A stretch of DNA of 20,443 bases from Phytophthora quininea (lineage: Eukaryota > Oomycota > Peronosporomycetes > Peronosporales > Peronosporaceae). Under the pieces are notes generated by a model, which worked only from the letters and a program-made list of their open reading frames with translations, was not told the DNA's origin and did no database searches. A program made the position numbers and the translations under genes. The DNA is taken from the NCBI GenBank assembly GCA_011947345.1, contig JAAVTG010000834.1, forward strand, positions 1 through 20,443, read 5' to 3'. Every line of letters starts with the position of its first letter. Position 1 is the first letter of the stretch. This document shows positions 10,906 through 20,443 of the stretch, in pieces.

Positions 10906-11673
10906 CTAATCCTAATCAACTTGAGCGATCCCTAGCCAGTCGTTGCGCTCTTGCAGACGTGCACATTGCAGACGTCGCCTTGACTCGACCATGCACGGAA
11001 TCGTCACCCCGAGAGACTTGCGGTGGTTCGTCCATGCGAAATAAATGGACAGGCGACGGCAACATGACGTCGGAACAAACGCACAATGCTGCGCTCAAGC
11101 GCTGACGTCAGTGCGAGTTCCACCGTTGTAATGCCTGCAGTATTGCGCTCGCTCCGGAGCTTCCGGCGCGGTGGTGGATCATTGGCACCAGCAACGGAGA
11201 CCGACATGGTGCGACAGCTTTGCCACGCTTCGACGACAGCTATCTAGCGATGGAAAGGCTTGCTGTTGATCCGGTTCTCGAGCGACTAGACTACTGCACG
11301 CTTCACCGTCACCAACCAAGGTGGAGAAGTCAAACAAAGTTGCAACTCGAGATGAAGCAAAAGAATCTTCACCATGTACAATTGACGGGCTGCGTTCAAG
11401 TATCTCCACGAACGGCACAAGGAATTATGGGGCCTGCGTGGCTAAAGGAAGCGGGTCGGTCTTTGGAGATGGAAGCCACTGCTTCTCGCTGAAATTGCAT
11501 GGCCTTGAAAGACGCCACAGCTTCGCGCTCTTCCTTGGCGTCGATCCCATCGGTCTCGACAGCAGAACTCAGCCCGCAGCTTTTGTCTACAAGAGACAAC
11601 AAAGGCAAACACGACGCGTGTGTGAATAGTCTGCTTTAATATTGATGGAGACGCCGCAGGCCGACCGGCGATG
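10906..11673. other. Intergenic stretch upstream of Fanzor with ACGT-core motifs
   Basis: I see no supportable gene in this stretch; the short open frames on both strands lack family motifs. Four ACGT cores lie at 10957, 10972, 11067 and 11105, the last within the perfect palindrome TGACGTCA (11103-11110), a bZIP/CRE-type site. TTGCAGACGT is directly repeated at 10951-10960 and 10966-10975. The stretch would contain the Fanzor promoter and the end of any mobile element. Confidence 0.4.
11130..11140 (+). repeat. 11-bp direct repeat, right of the Fanzor gene
   Basis: This is the second copy of AATGCCTGCAG (first copy 8436-8446). Just inside the two copies the ends read ACGACGCTG on the left and, as reverse complement, ACAACGGTG on the right. 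That is 7 of 9 matching, a weak terminal inverted repeat. Confidence 0.35.
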
Positions 11674-14600
11674 TTACTCGCCAGCCTCCGAGCATGCCAC
11701 TTTGTAGGCGTTCTCTTTCTTGCGCAGCTCGAAAAAGCCTGACATGGAGACGGGTTTCTCACCAAGTGGGTCGACTGCTACTTGTGCCGAGTTGCCTTGG
11801 AGCACGCTCTTCTCCCGAAGTACGTTCGCAAGCGTGGGAAAGTAGTTGGATCGAATGCTGAGCAAAAGGCAGCGTTAAAACACACGAATGGTGCGGAAAG
11901 TGAAGCAACAGATACGCATCCACGTACTACTTGAGACTGATGTCGATGAGATTGGCTGTGAGCGGCACCAAGAGGATGTACAGCCAATAGATTGGGCTGC
12001 AATACGGTCAAAATGGTTAGCACGATATCATGTCCAAGCTCAAACATGATAAACACACACCTTTGAGGAACCGCATCGACACGCCGTACAGATCTTTGCC
12101 GAGTGTCCCCATGTATGGAAATGTCAGCAGGTAGAAGAAGAACAGCCATAAGCTAAACGCCATTACAAGGCGGTTGTACTTTGTCCACGAAAGCGTCTCT
12201 AAAACCACTTTAAGATTCGCGGACATAAGAAGCACCGAGTACACCACACAGCCCTGCAAGTAGAGCCCCGCGCTCAAGCCCCGACATGAACTGTGCCGTG
12301 CATGGCGAGCATAAAGCAAATAACTGCCTGGGAGATGGCATTCAGAATCCATGTCGAAAATCGTTTCATGTTGATCCCTTCGTTCCGCTGCCCAGGCATG
12401 TACAGAACGGGGTTCCGCAGTACGTGTTCGGGCGGGACATCCTCATCAAAAACGCCAATCGCAATAATAGGCAGCGCAAGGAAAAAATTCCACCCTGCCA
12501 TGACAAAACTCTCGAACACACTTGTGCCGGACTGGCCGTTGTAAAAATTGAATAAAAACAGCGCGATAACGAGCGCAGTGTTCTTGTAGAAGGAGTACAG
12601 GATGACCTTCGATATCCGCTGGTAGTTGTAGCGTCCGTGGACGAGAAGCAGACGCTCAAGAAAGCGAAATTGGGCGACGGCATAGTCGCTAGCGTTCACG
12701 GCTTGAACGCCCTCCTGTCCTGACACACCAATTCCCACGTGAGCTGACTGGATCATATTCACATCGTTGGCTCCATCGCCAATGGCCAATGTAATCGGCT
12801 GATGTTCGGACCGGTACCGAATGAGGTTGACGATGTCTGCCTTTTGCGCAGGCGAGACACGGCATGCAATAACTGCTTGGCAGACACCTGAGATCATTAA
12901 AAGCTGCTCTGATAGTACCTCAGCCGCACGTAGAGCTCGGTCATCCGTCGTGTTCTTGGGTGGGAACACGTGTACCATAGCCTTGCCATCGCAGACTAGC
13001 GCTAGGTGGGTGGAGACTTTGTTCTCTTCGATGTGCGATTGAACATCCTCGTCTTGGAATATTTTTGTACTTGCCTACCCAAATCATTTAAGTCCTCGCA
13101 GTTAACGATCAGGAGCCTCATACCTTCGTTAATCAACTGACAGGCATGCCCGATATTGATTGCGGTTTCCTCCTTGTCTCCAGTTAACATCCAGATTTTT
13201 ATCCCTGCTACTGCAAGGTTCGCAATGCAAGCAGGCACACCATTCTGTAACTTGTCCTCGATCGCTGTTGCACCCACGATCTTCATGTCTGTCTCGATGA
13301 TCTCGGCAACTTGCTCCAGCAGTTCATCACGATTCGTCAGAGAGGTCACAGCCTCTTGATACTTTTCGTCCCAAGCTACGTATTCCTCTTTTGTCAATTC
13401 CTTGCCGCATATCACTAAAGTCCGAAGGCCTTCACTTGCAAAACGCCTGAGCTCTTCATCCATTGTTGCAGTGTACTTGTCGATCTTGCTGCGAGGCAGC
13501 ATTACATTGTCAGCTCCCTTGCAATACAAGAAGTACCGGCCGTCTTCGGTTCGTACGGTCACCGACATGCGCTTTCTGGTGCTGTTGAATTCGTTCACGT
13601 TTAGAATCGTGTACTTTCGAACAACTGAAGAGCCGCTCTTCTTGGTTACCCGCACTTCCATGAGCGGTGCTGGGGCGTAGAAATTATAACCCAGACACTT
13701 TGCAGCTTTTACTAGAGCTTCTTCATCAGGAGAGGAAGCTCGATAGTCCGTCTCGCCGGTCTTGGCATTTTCTCGGGAATGACAGTGTGGCACACTGACA
13801 GCACTGTCAAAAACTCGTCAATCGCTTCAGCTTCCGGGGCATTCGTGTCCAACGCATGGATTAAACGCGGATCGTCAAAGTGAATTTGTGGATTAAACTC
13901 CACTTGCGCATCTCGAGGATTGTTACCTTTCTCGTTTTCTCCGCTGTCGATTGAGACGCATTCACCTTTAGCTATTGCAGCCTTCTTGGCCATTTCAGCG
14001 ACAGCACGTCCAATCTCAGTCGTACCGAACCCGTAGGAGACGCCAGCAATAAAGCATTTCCGAAACTCCATGATATTACAGGTCAGCGTGCCTGTCTTAT
14101 CGCTGAAGATGTGATGCACCTGCCCAAGCTCTTCGTTCAAATCGGACGTCCGAGCTAACGCAAATTTCCCTTCGTGGCACATTTCGGGATCAGTCGAAAT
14201 GTTCTTCGCTGGATAACCTTCACCATGTCCAGCGAGACGTACAGCGAAATGGGGACTAGGTTATTGTACAGGATTAGGAAAGTGAAAAAGCTCACCAAGT
14301 TCGACGCAGAAGACGTGTGCTTGAACGTCGAGCCGAAATACCAAAGACTCGTCAGTACTTACCCACCCACACAGAGTTGCAGATGGTGCTGATGATACAC
14401 AGCATGAATTGGGTGAAGAAGATCAGCACGATGCAGCGGTTGACCATCCTGTACACGTTGCTCTGCTTTGATGGCGTAGCCCGCGCGTTCTGCATGAGCT
14501 TGGTTTCAAAGCCCGTGAAAATGGCCACCCCATAAATATAAGCGCAGCCACGGACGCTGCAACCACGCAGAATAATATTCGACGGCCCGATCGGAGAAGC

Positions 14601-15412
14601 TTCCTGGTTGGGTCCGAACTCAATCCTTCCTGTGAAATTGTACAGTCGGTTGTTTGGCTTTTCGTACTCGATTGTCGCCTTCAGATTCATCATCTGCTTG
14701 CTGTGATCCCCCTCGGGTAGCACGGGGTCGTTCAATTTCCTGTACCCAGCATGTTGCGCCACTTGCTCGATGGCTGATCGTCGCTTGAGGTTGGTCTCTC
14801 CATCCAGATTGCACGTCTCCACAAAGCATCGTCCTTCCTCCTCTGATGTCGACACAATAAATACGTCAGCAGGCGCCTCGTCGCGATCAGCGAGACGCAA
14901 GATGTCTCCGACCAGCACTTCCTGCCACTCCTTCTCGATCGTCTCTCCATTGCGTCCCAACACGTTGCACTTCCTCGTGTTCTGGACATTGTCGGCTTCG
15001 TGCCGCTTCTTGTCCTCGATGCCCTGTTTTACCATGGACACCATGAGCACAATACAGAGCGGTCCTGCCGTCGTGTATTGGTTCGTGGGCGACCAGGGCG
15101 TGGCCACTTGCAGGATGGAGATGACCAGGAAGTAGCAATTGGCGATGACGCGGAAGAACTCGAAGAGCATCTTGGGCACAAAGCTCACGGCCGTGTACTT
15201 GGACGTCGTCACGTAGTTGTCTGCGTACGCGCCGTCGCGCCGCAAGCGCTCGTTCTCGGCGTCGTCATTGAGGTGGATCTTGCGGAAGCTCTCGGTCGCG
15301 GCGGGTGGCATGCTGCTTGAACGGACGGGGTGTACTGCAGCACAAGACACAGCCAAGGCGTCGCAGCGCCAACGGGCGCGACCACAGGAGTTTCGGAGTC
15401 CAGCCTCGCCAT
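11674..15412 (-). CDS. P4-type ATPase (phospholipid flippase)
   Basis: This is a P4-ATPase that moves aminophospholipids from the outer to the cytosolic leaflet in Golgi, endosome or plasma membrane. Seen in order: an N-terminal segment ([19 protein letters not shown]), first membrane helices, the P4-specific NLDGETNLK of the actuator domain, [10 protein letters not shown] (phosphorylated Asp codon 14099-14101), the nucleotide-binding [15 protein letters not shown] and [29 protein letters not shown], and the hinge [13 protein letters not shown]-terminal helices follow ([20 protein letters not shown]), ending [12 protein letters not shown] and a Lys-rich tail. Introns lie at about 11997-12060 and at 11858-11930. 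One-base breaks lie near 14353, near 14207, and in homopolymers 13768-13771, 13062-13066 and 12280-12283. The start is ATG 15412 ([11 protein letters not shown]), if an upstream shift or intron is allowed, or ATG 15311 ([11 protein letters not shown]), in frame with the body. Length near 1,150 aa is normal for the family. Confidence 0.93.
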
Positions 15413-15538
15413 TTTTAGGACAAATGGACCAAAAGTAATTTATGAAGCTGTCGCATCAGACAAAAAATAATACAAATGGTGTTTCCACATAATTTGTATA
15501 TCAACAACATTTGGATCAAATTGCGCTTACGACGAGTC
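15413..15538. promoter_or_regulatory. Short divergent promoter between the flippase and SYF1 genes
   Basis: Only about 126 bp, AT-rich, separate the two divergent start codons, so both promoters must lie here or within the 5' ends of the genes. I see no CCAAT pair like that at 4895-4936 and no clear initiator match. Confidence 0.4.
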
Positions 15539-18202
15539 ATGGCCGACATGGTGTGCTTCCTTCATGCAGCTTTCCCTGCTTGTCCCCATACTCACTTGTG
15601 TCTTTACGTTGCCAATGTAAGCAGCAGGCGGACGGCGTGCTCTTTGAGTTCGAGGAGGAGGCTACGCGCCAGCCGTACGAGGTCAAGACGTGGACTGCGT
15701 ACGTCCAAGCGCTGGCCGAGGCCCCCACCGACGCGCTACAAGGTCTACGAGCGCGGGATCGAGGCTCTCCCTCGCAGCTACAAACTCTGGAAACTCTATC
15801 TGGATGACATGTACGAGCACGACGCTCGAGGGAAGCGCGTGGACGCACAGGCGTTCACGGACTTGGTGAAGCTTTACGAACGCGCACTCTTGCAACTATA
15901 CACCATGCCCAGACTGTGGCTGAACTACCTGGACGTGCTACGGGAGATGCGGCTGGTGACTGCACGGCGCCATGTCTTCGACCGCGCGCTGAGTGCTTCC
16001 TATCACTCAACACCATAGGATCTGGAAGGAGTATCTGTCCTTCGTCAAGCAGATTGGGGTGCCTCGCACAGCGGTGCATGTGTACAAGAGGTATCTGATG
16101 CTGGAGCCAACAAAACGAGGAGAGTTCGTGGATTATCTCGTGTCAGTAGAGCAGTACGACGAGGCCAGCTTGCAATTGGTAAAGCTCATTGAAGCAGCAG
16201 AGGAGAATCCGGCGATAACAGACCGCACGCCGCACAGCTTGTGGATGCAGCTGTGTGATATGGTTTCGCAGCACCCAACGCGCGTGAACAAGTCGCTGGA
16301 TGTGGAGGCGATTCTGCGCAGCGGAATGACAAAGTTTAGCGACGAAGTGGGGCGACTGTGGTGCTCCTTGGCCACTTATTGTGCGGATCGGTAAATTCGA
16401 GTCGGCTCGAGAGATTTACGAGGAAGGAATCCGTACTGTCGTGACTGTGCGCGATTTTAGCATGATCTTTGACGCTTTTGTGAAGTTTATTGAGGCGATG
16501 CTCACAGCGGAGATGGATCTCGCTGCAGGTGGTGATCAAGACGATGACGATGAAGATGAAGAAGAGGAGGACGAGGTTGACCATCAAGCAGAGGTCGATC
16601 GCCTGTTGAAAGTGTACGAGGACGTTGCGGAACGGCGTCCGTTGTTGCTGAACTCGGTTCTTTTGAGGCAGAATCCGCACAACGTCCGGGAATGGGAAAA
16701 GCGTGTGGAACTCGTCCAGTCGGATCTGCAGAAGGTCATTCGCACATACGCTGAGGCAGTGAAGACGGTAGACCCTGTGAAATCGGGCGGACGACTACCT
16801 ACCCTCTGGATTCGCTTTGCCAAATTCTACGACGAGCATGGCGACCTGAACAGCGCACGCTCAATCTTCAAGAAAGCTGTGGACGTTGAATTTCGAAATC
16901 CACACGAACTTGCAGCGGTGTATTGCGAGTGGGCAGACCTGGAGCTTCGGCACGAAAACTTTGATGAAGCGCTTAAGATTGTACGCGGCGCGTGCACCGC
17001 GCCGACCTCGCGCACAATCCGTCTGCGCAACCAGGAGGCATTGACAGCGAAAGACAATGTGCACTTAAGTGTAAAGCTGTGGACTCTTCGTCTAGACTTG
17101 GAAGAGAGTTTGGGCGACCTGGAGTCAACGCGCGCTGGGTATGACGAAGTCTTTGAGCTGAGAATCATCACACCGCAGATGGTGCTGAACTTTGCGGCAT
17201 ACCTGGAGGAAAACAAGTACTTCGAGGAGTCTTTCCGTGCGTATGAGCGCGGCTTGTCGTTATTTCCCAAATTCCCCATGCCGGTGATCTGTGGCAAACG
17301 TACTTGAGCAAGTTTGTGCAGCGCTACGCTGGTACGAAGATGGAACGTACGCGTGATCTGTTTGAGCAGGCAATTCGAGCAGCTCCAGCTAAGTCTGTCC
17401 GTGGGTTCTACGAGAAATTCGCTGAGTTTGAAGCACGGCATGCTGCGCAACGTGATGAGAATTTATGAGCGCGCATCCAACGCCGTCCCAGACGAAGACA
17501 AGCTCACGATCTACGAAAACTACATAAAGAAGGCGCAGAAATTCTTTGGTGTGGCGAAAGTTCGCGACGTGTATCAAGGTGGGATTGCTAAGCTTCCAGA
17601 CAAATGCGTGCCCCTCCTGTGCCTAACGTTTGCTAAGATGGAGACGAAATTGGGCGAGTTTGACCGCGCTCGAGCCATCTATGCACATGCATCGCAATTC
17701 TGCGACCCTCGCCAGCACGAGAAATCTTTTGGAGCGTGTGGCACGAATTTGAAGTTTCTCATGGTTCAGAACACACCTTCCTAGAGATGCTGCGCATCAA
17801 GCGCTCTGTCGTGGCTCAGTATTCACAGGTGAACTACGTGGCTTCTGAGGTTGCTCCTGTAGACGATGGTCGGTCCAAGGTGGCAGGCATGATCCCAGCT
17901 ACATCGCCATCCGCACCAAGCGACGCGATGGCCGCTTTGGAGGCACAGCTTGACGTACCGTCAGCTGACGATTCCGATAACACGAAAAGAGAAAGGGGGA
18001 GCAGGATGAGTCCGATAATGACCGGAATGTGCGGCAAAAACAAATTGTAGAGGTGGCGAATGAGGAAGAAATTGATCTGGATGACGAAGATGGCGATGAA
18101 GGCGAAGAGGGGCTAGGAGAAGCGTCAGTAGGAGGCGAGCCGGAGATTGAAGAGCGAGAACTGCCTTCGACCTTGTTTGGCGGTGGCGTCAAGGCGTCAT
18201 AA
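15539..18202 (+). CDS. SYF1: SYF1/XAB2, HAT-repeat pre-mRNA splicing factor
   Basis: This is a component of the NineTeen/Prp19 complex. Human XAB2 also acts in transcription-coupled repair. The protein is a chain of HAT repeats: TRYKVYERGIEALPRSYKLW, HHRIWKEYLSFVKQIG, FESAREIYEEGIRTV, TLWIRFAKFYDEHGDLNSAR, SFRAYERGLSLFPKFPMPV, MRIYERASNAVPDEDKLTIY, and KMETKLGEFDRARAIYAHAS. There is an acidic insert near 16545 and a tail ending LPSTLFGGGVKAS. The start is ATG 15539 with a four-codon first exon (MADM). An intron at 15551-15624 (or to 15627) leads to QADGVLFEFEEEATRQPYEV. One-base breaks lie at 15722-15726 (C run), about 15990, about 16383, about 17290, about 17440, 17727-17730 (T run) and 17994-17999 (G run); each joins one family segment to the next. 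Length near 860 aa is typical. Confidence 0.93.
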
Positions 18203-18333
18203 AACTAGACAGCGTCGTTACACAACCTGGATCTGACAACACGGATTCCTCCTTCAAACACTGAAGGTCACTCTAAACCTATAGCGAATACGTTGTCATC
18301 CAGTTGCTGTAACACAAAAGCTTGTTGGTGTAG

Positions 18334-20443
18334 ATGGATTATTACAAGCCTTCCAGGTGAGCCTCAAGGTAAGATGCTATCATTTCGTTCTTGACGTTGA
18401 TCTTTTTCGTAGACACCTTTTTTGGCTGTTCAGTGTTATGTGTGCAAGCAAGTGCTAGTGGGGAACGACTCGGACACTGCCATGGCTTATGACGCATATA
18501 AGTGCTTGCTGGAAAATTCAACGCACGAGCACGTCAAGCGCAGCGCCGACTTGAATAACCACCTTGTGGGCAATGTTTTCCTCCCAGCTATTGACGTACA
18601 GCGAAAGAAAAAGCCGTCGACGAACCCAACGTCACTGCAACACCTGAAAGTGATTGAACAATGCATCCAAGCAGAAAACAAACGCGAGCAGCTCCTGTTA
18701 AGGTGCGCCACTATCAAGGACAGGCGAGTGCTGACCAAAAGTTTCAAGTCCAACGTGAACGAGAGCGAGAGCTAATCCAGTCACTTATGCTCAGTCAATA
18801 TCCCGAGCGACAGCAGGAGATAAAGCTCCTTGAGACGGAAGCGGTTTCTGCGACAACACCTCAGCAACGTCTACATCAAGAGACCACGGGGATTAATGGA
18901 AAGACCTCACAACCAGATCGTGTGTTTCGCAAGGCCAATATGACTGGTGGGGTACCCAGGGCTAAACCTCATGCTCGCAAACAAATTAGACTTCCTCAAT
19001 GCAACGGATCTCCAGAAAAGAAGATTAGCGTGAGCGCACAGGTAGCAGCCGTTGCCTGCCTGTCAGCATCCAAAGGAAGGAAATCAAATACCGGTAGCGT
19101 CGAAGAATCATTGGAGACGAAAAGTAAAAATCTCCTTCGCAGCAGAATCGAGCTCCTTTGCGGTCACGAAGCGAGGCTCTCGCCAAATCCCCCAAGCGAC
19201 ATACGCCTTCCAATGGTAGCGTATCGAATGCCTCACATCGATTGCACTCACCTCAGGTCTCTTCATCGCCCAATACACCTGCGGCTAACAGCAACGATGG
19301 GAAAGAGCAGTTTCTCGAACCATCAATTGAGTTCGAAGGAGTGTTTAGCTTTGCAGAGGCTCGGCAGTTTGCGTTGGGTACGGGTATCGATCAAGCAAAG
19401 GTGAAGAGCAGCAAAATTCTTTCTGAAACTGCGACGCAGACAACAGCACGTTTGGTAGGAACGATGTCGCCAGCAATTTCGACCCAGGTATTGGCAGCAA
19501 CAATTGATGATACCTCGAGATTTCACCTCGTCGACCGCATACCGGACGAGTTGTGCGTTCAACACGCCAGTCATTTCTTGAGAACCTTGCAAAAGAGTAG
19601 ATTGACCAGAGAGGAACGAAATGCTAGCGCGGATGATGCTTCGTCTTCTCCTAGTAGTGGTGTTGCAGGAAATGACAAAACAGAAGAAACTGTGGATGTT
19701 AGCAGTGAACTTGATGGCAATGAAGAAGATTCCGCTATTCCCGGTAGTGGTGTTGCTGAAAATGACAAAGTAGAAGATCCTGTGGATGTTAACAGCGCTC
19801 CAGAGGTTGTCGAACCACTTGACGACAACGAAGCTGACTCGGCTTCGGTGGAGAATGAAGACGAAGATACTGCTGGCGTGAATACAAACGCTTTTACTGA
19901 TAGCACGAGTTCGCCACCACTTGAAGTGGTATCTAAACAGCAAGATGTTGCGGGTGACGAGGACCAAGGATGGAATCCGAAGGAAAACGAAGACGACGAA
20001 TCAACTGAACGTGATCTCGATAGTGGGAAAATGCACTGGTGTTGGAAAATCACGATCGTGCTGTGCACTATGAAAATGCACCACTTGAAACAACTTCTAA
20101 ACAGCAAGATGGTGTGGATGGCGGGGACGAAAAACTGGATCCGAAGGAAAACGACGGCAATGACGACTGTGACGACCACGAAAGTGATGATGCATCTAAA
20201 AGTTGTCCTGAGAGTGGGAAAAATGCGCTGGTGTTGGAAGAACCTGATCGCGTTGTGGCAGCGAAAATGCACCACTTGAAATAGTTTCTGAACATCAAGA
20301 TGCTACTAGTGAGAAGGGCGAAGATTTAAATGCGAAGGAAAACAAAGTCAATGATACCGATGATGCAGCTGAAAGTGGTCTCGTTAATACCAACGACAAC
20401 ATGGCAGTGCCTAAGCTACCAGATGAATCTTTGCATGACGAGG
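18334..20443 (+). CDS. Unrecognised protein with acidic degenerate tandem repeats, right end cut off
   Basis: No family is recognised. Exon 1 may be ATG 18334 (MDYYKPS), joined by a 56-nt intron (18357-18412, GTGAGC...TTCGTAG) to a long exon reading LAVQCYVCKQVLVGNDSD. The joint needs one more T in the T6 run 18418-18423. A helical, basic N-terminal half includes QRERERELIQSLMLSQYPER. A Ser-rich middle follows (LAKSPKRHTPSNGSVSNAS), then SIEFEGVFSFAEARQFALG and a long Asp/Glu-rich repeat region from about 19640 to the window edge. Frame shifts lie somewhere in 18690-18730, near 19160, and in A runs at 20028-20031 and 20264-20267. The gene starts about 130 bp after SYF1 on the same strand and is still open at the right edge. 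Confidence 0.6.
19654..20443 (+). repeat. Coding degenerate tandem repeats
   Basis: Two repeat types are visible. The first is SGVAGNDKTEETVDVSSEL and, 90 bp later, SGVAENDKVEDPVDVNSAP. The second is PLEVVSKQQD...PKEN (19915), PLETTSKQQD...PKEN (20079) and PLEIVSEHQD...AKEN (about 20270), at offsets of about 164 and 191 bp. Between the last two, SGKNALVLE is also repeated. AAAATGCACCACTTGAAA is identical in two copies (20073 and 20264). Confidence 0.75.

Noticed and set aside
11179..11640. Short open frames on both strands between Fanzor and the flippase
   Set aside because: None has a recognisable motif, a plausible splice partner or consistent codon bias.
14338..14360. GTAAGTACTGACGAG in the flippase gene, considered as an intron
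   Set aside because: It would be only 15 nt. Adding one base instead gives [15 protein letters not shown], a natural flippase reading, so a frame error is more likely.
16545..16580. Acidic run in SYF1, considered as a repeat expansion
   Set aside because: It is a short Asp/Glu insert of a kind common in this family and shows no repeat structure beyond codon-level similarity.

Overview
The window looks like nuclear DNA of an oomycete, most likely a Phytophthora-like or Pythium-like species. The grounds are short canonical GT-AG introns (about 56-74 nt), compact genes in mixed orientation, G/C-rich third codon positions, an oomycete-type initiator (GCTCATTCTC) upstream of one gene, and intact eukaryotic housekeeping families. 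The species itself is inference.

Layout, left to right. (1) 1-2197, minus: an unrecognised protein gene that runs off the left edge. (2) 2309-3219, minus: a HAD phosphatase of the HDHD1/pseudouridine-5'-phosphatase type. (3) 3299-4811, minus: an RBBP4/MSI1-type WD40 histone chaperone with three clear introns. (4) 4812-4997: a divergent promoter with two inverted CCAAT boxes. (5) 5063-5603, plus: a small multi-exon Vps55/LEPROT-like membrane protein. (6) 5604-7024: no confident gene, only ambiguous ORFs on both strands. (7) 7025-8372, plus: a PX-BAR sorting nexin. (8) 8521-about 10900, minus: a eukaryotic TnpB homologue of the Fanzor (Fz1-like) type, an RNA-guided nuclease family carried by transposable elements. 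It has RuvC and zinc-finger motifs, possible 11-bp flanking direct repeats and a hairpin just past its stop. (9) 10906-11673: non-coding as far as I can see. (10) 11674-15412, minus: a P4-ATPase (lipid flippase). (11) 15539-18202, plus: SYF1/XAB2, a HAT-repeat splicing factor. (12) 18334-20443, plus: an unrecognised protein with acidic degenerate tandem repeats that runs off the right edge.

The most interesting item is the Fanzor locus. Three neighbours (Vps55-like protein, sorting nexin, P4 flippase) fit endosome/Golgi membrane traffic. RBBP4 and SYF1 are chromatin and splicing housekeeping genes. I see no sign that any of them form a system with Fanzor, which looks like a mobile insertion in the 3' flank of the sorting nexin.

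Almost every gene, including presumably essential single-copy ones, is broken by one-base shifts. Many sit in homopolymers of 3-6 bases, and the next frame continues the same protein family. The most economical reading is uncorrected indel error in the assembly, not mass pseudogenisation. Gene extents below therefore span several frames, and a naive ORF caller would fragment every one of them.
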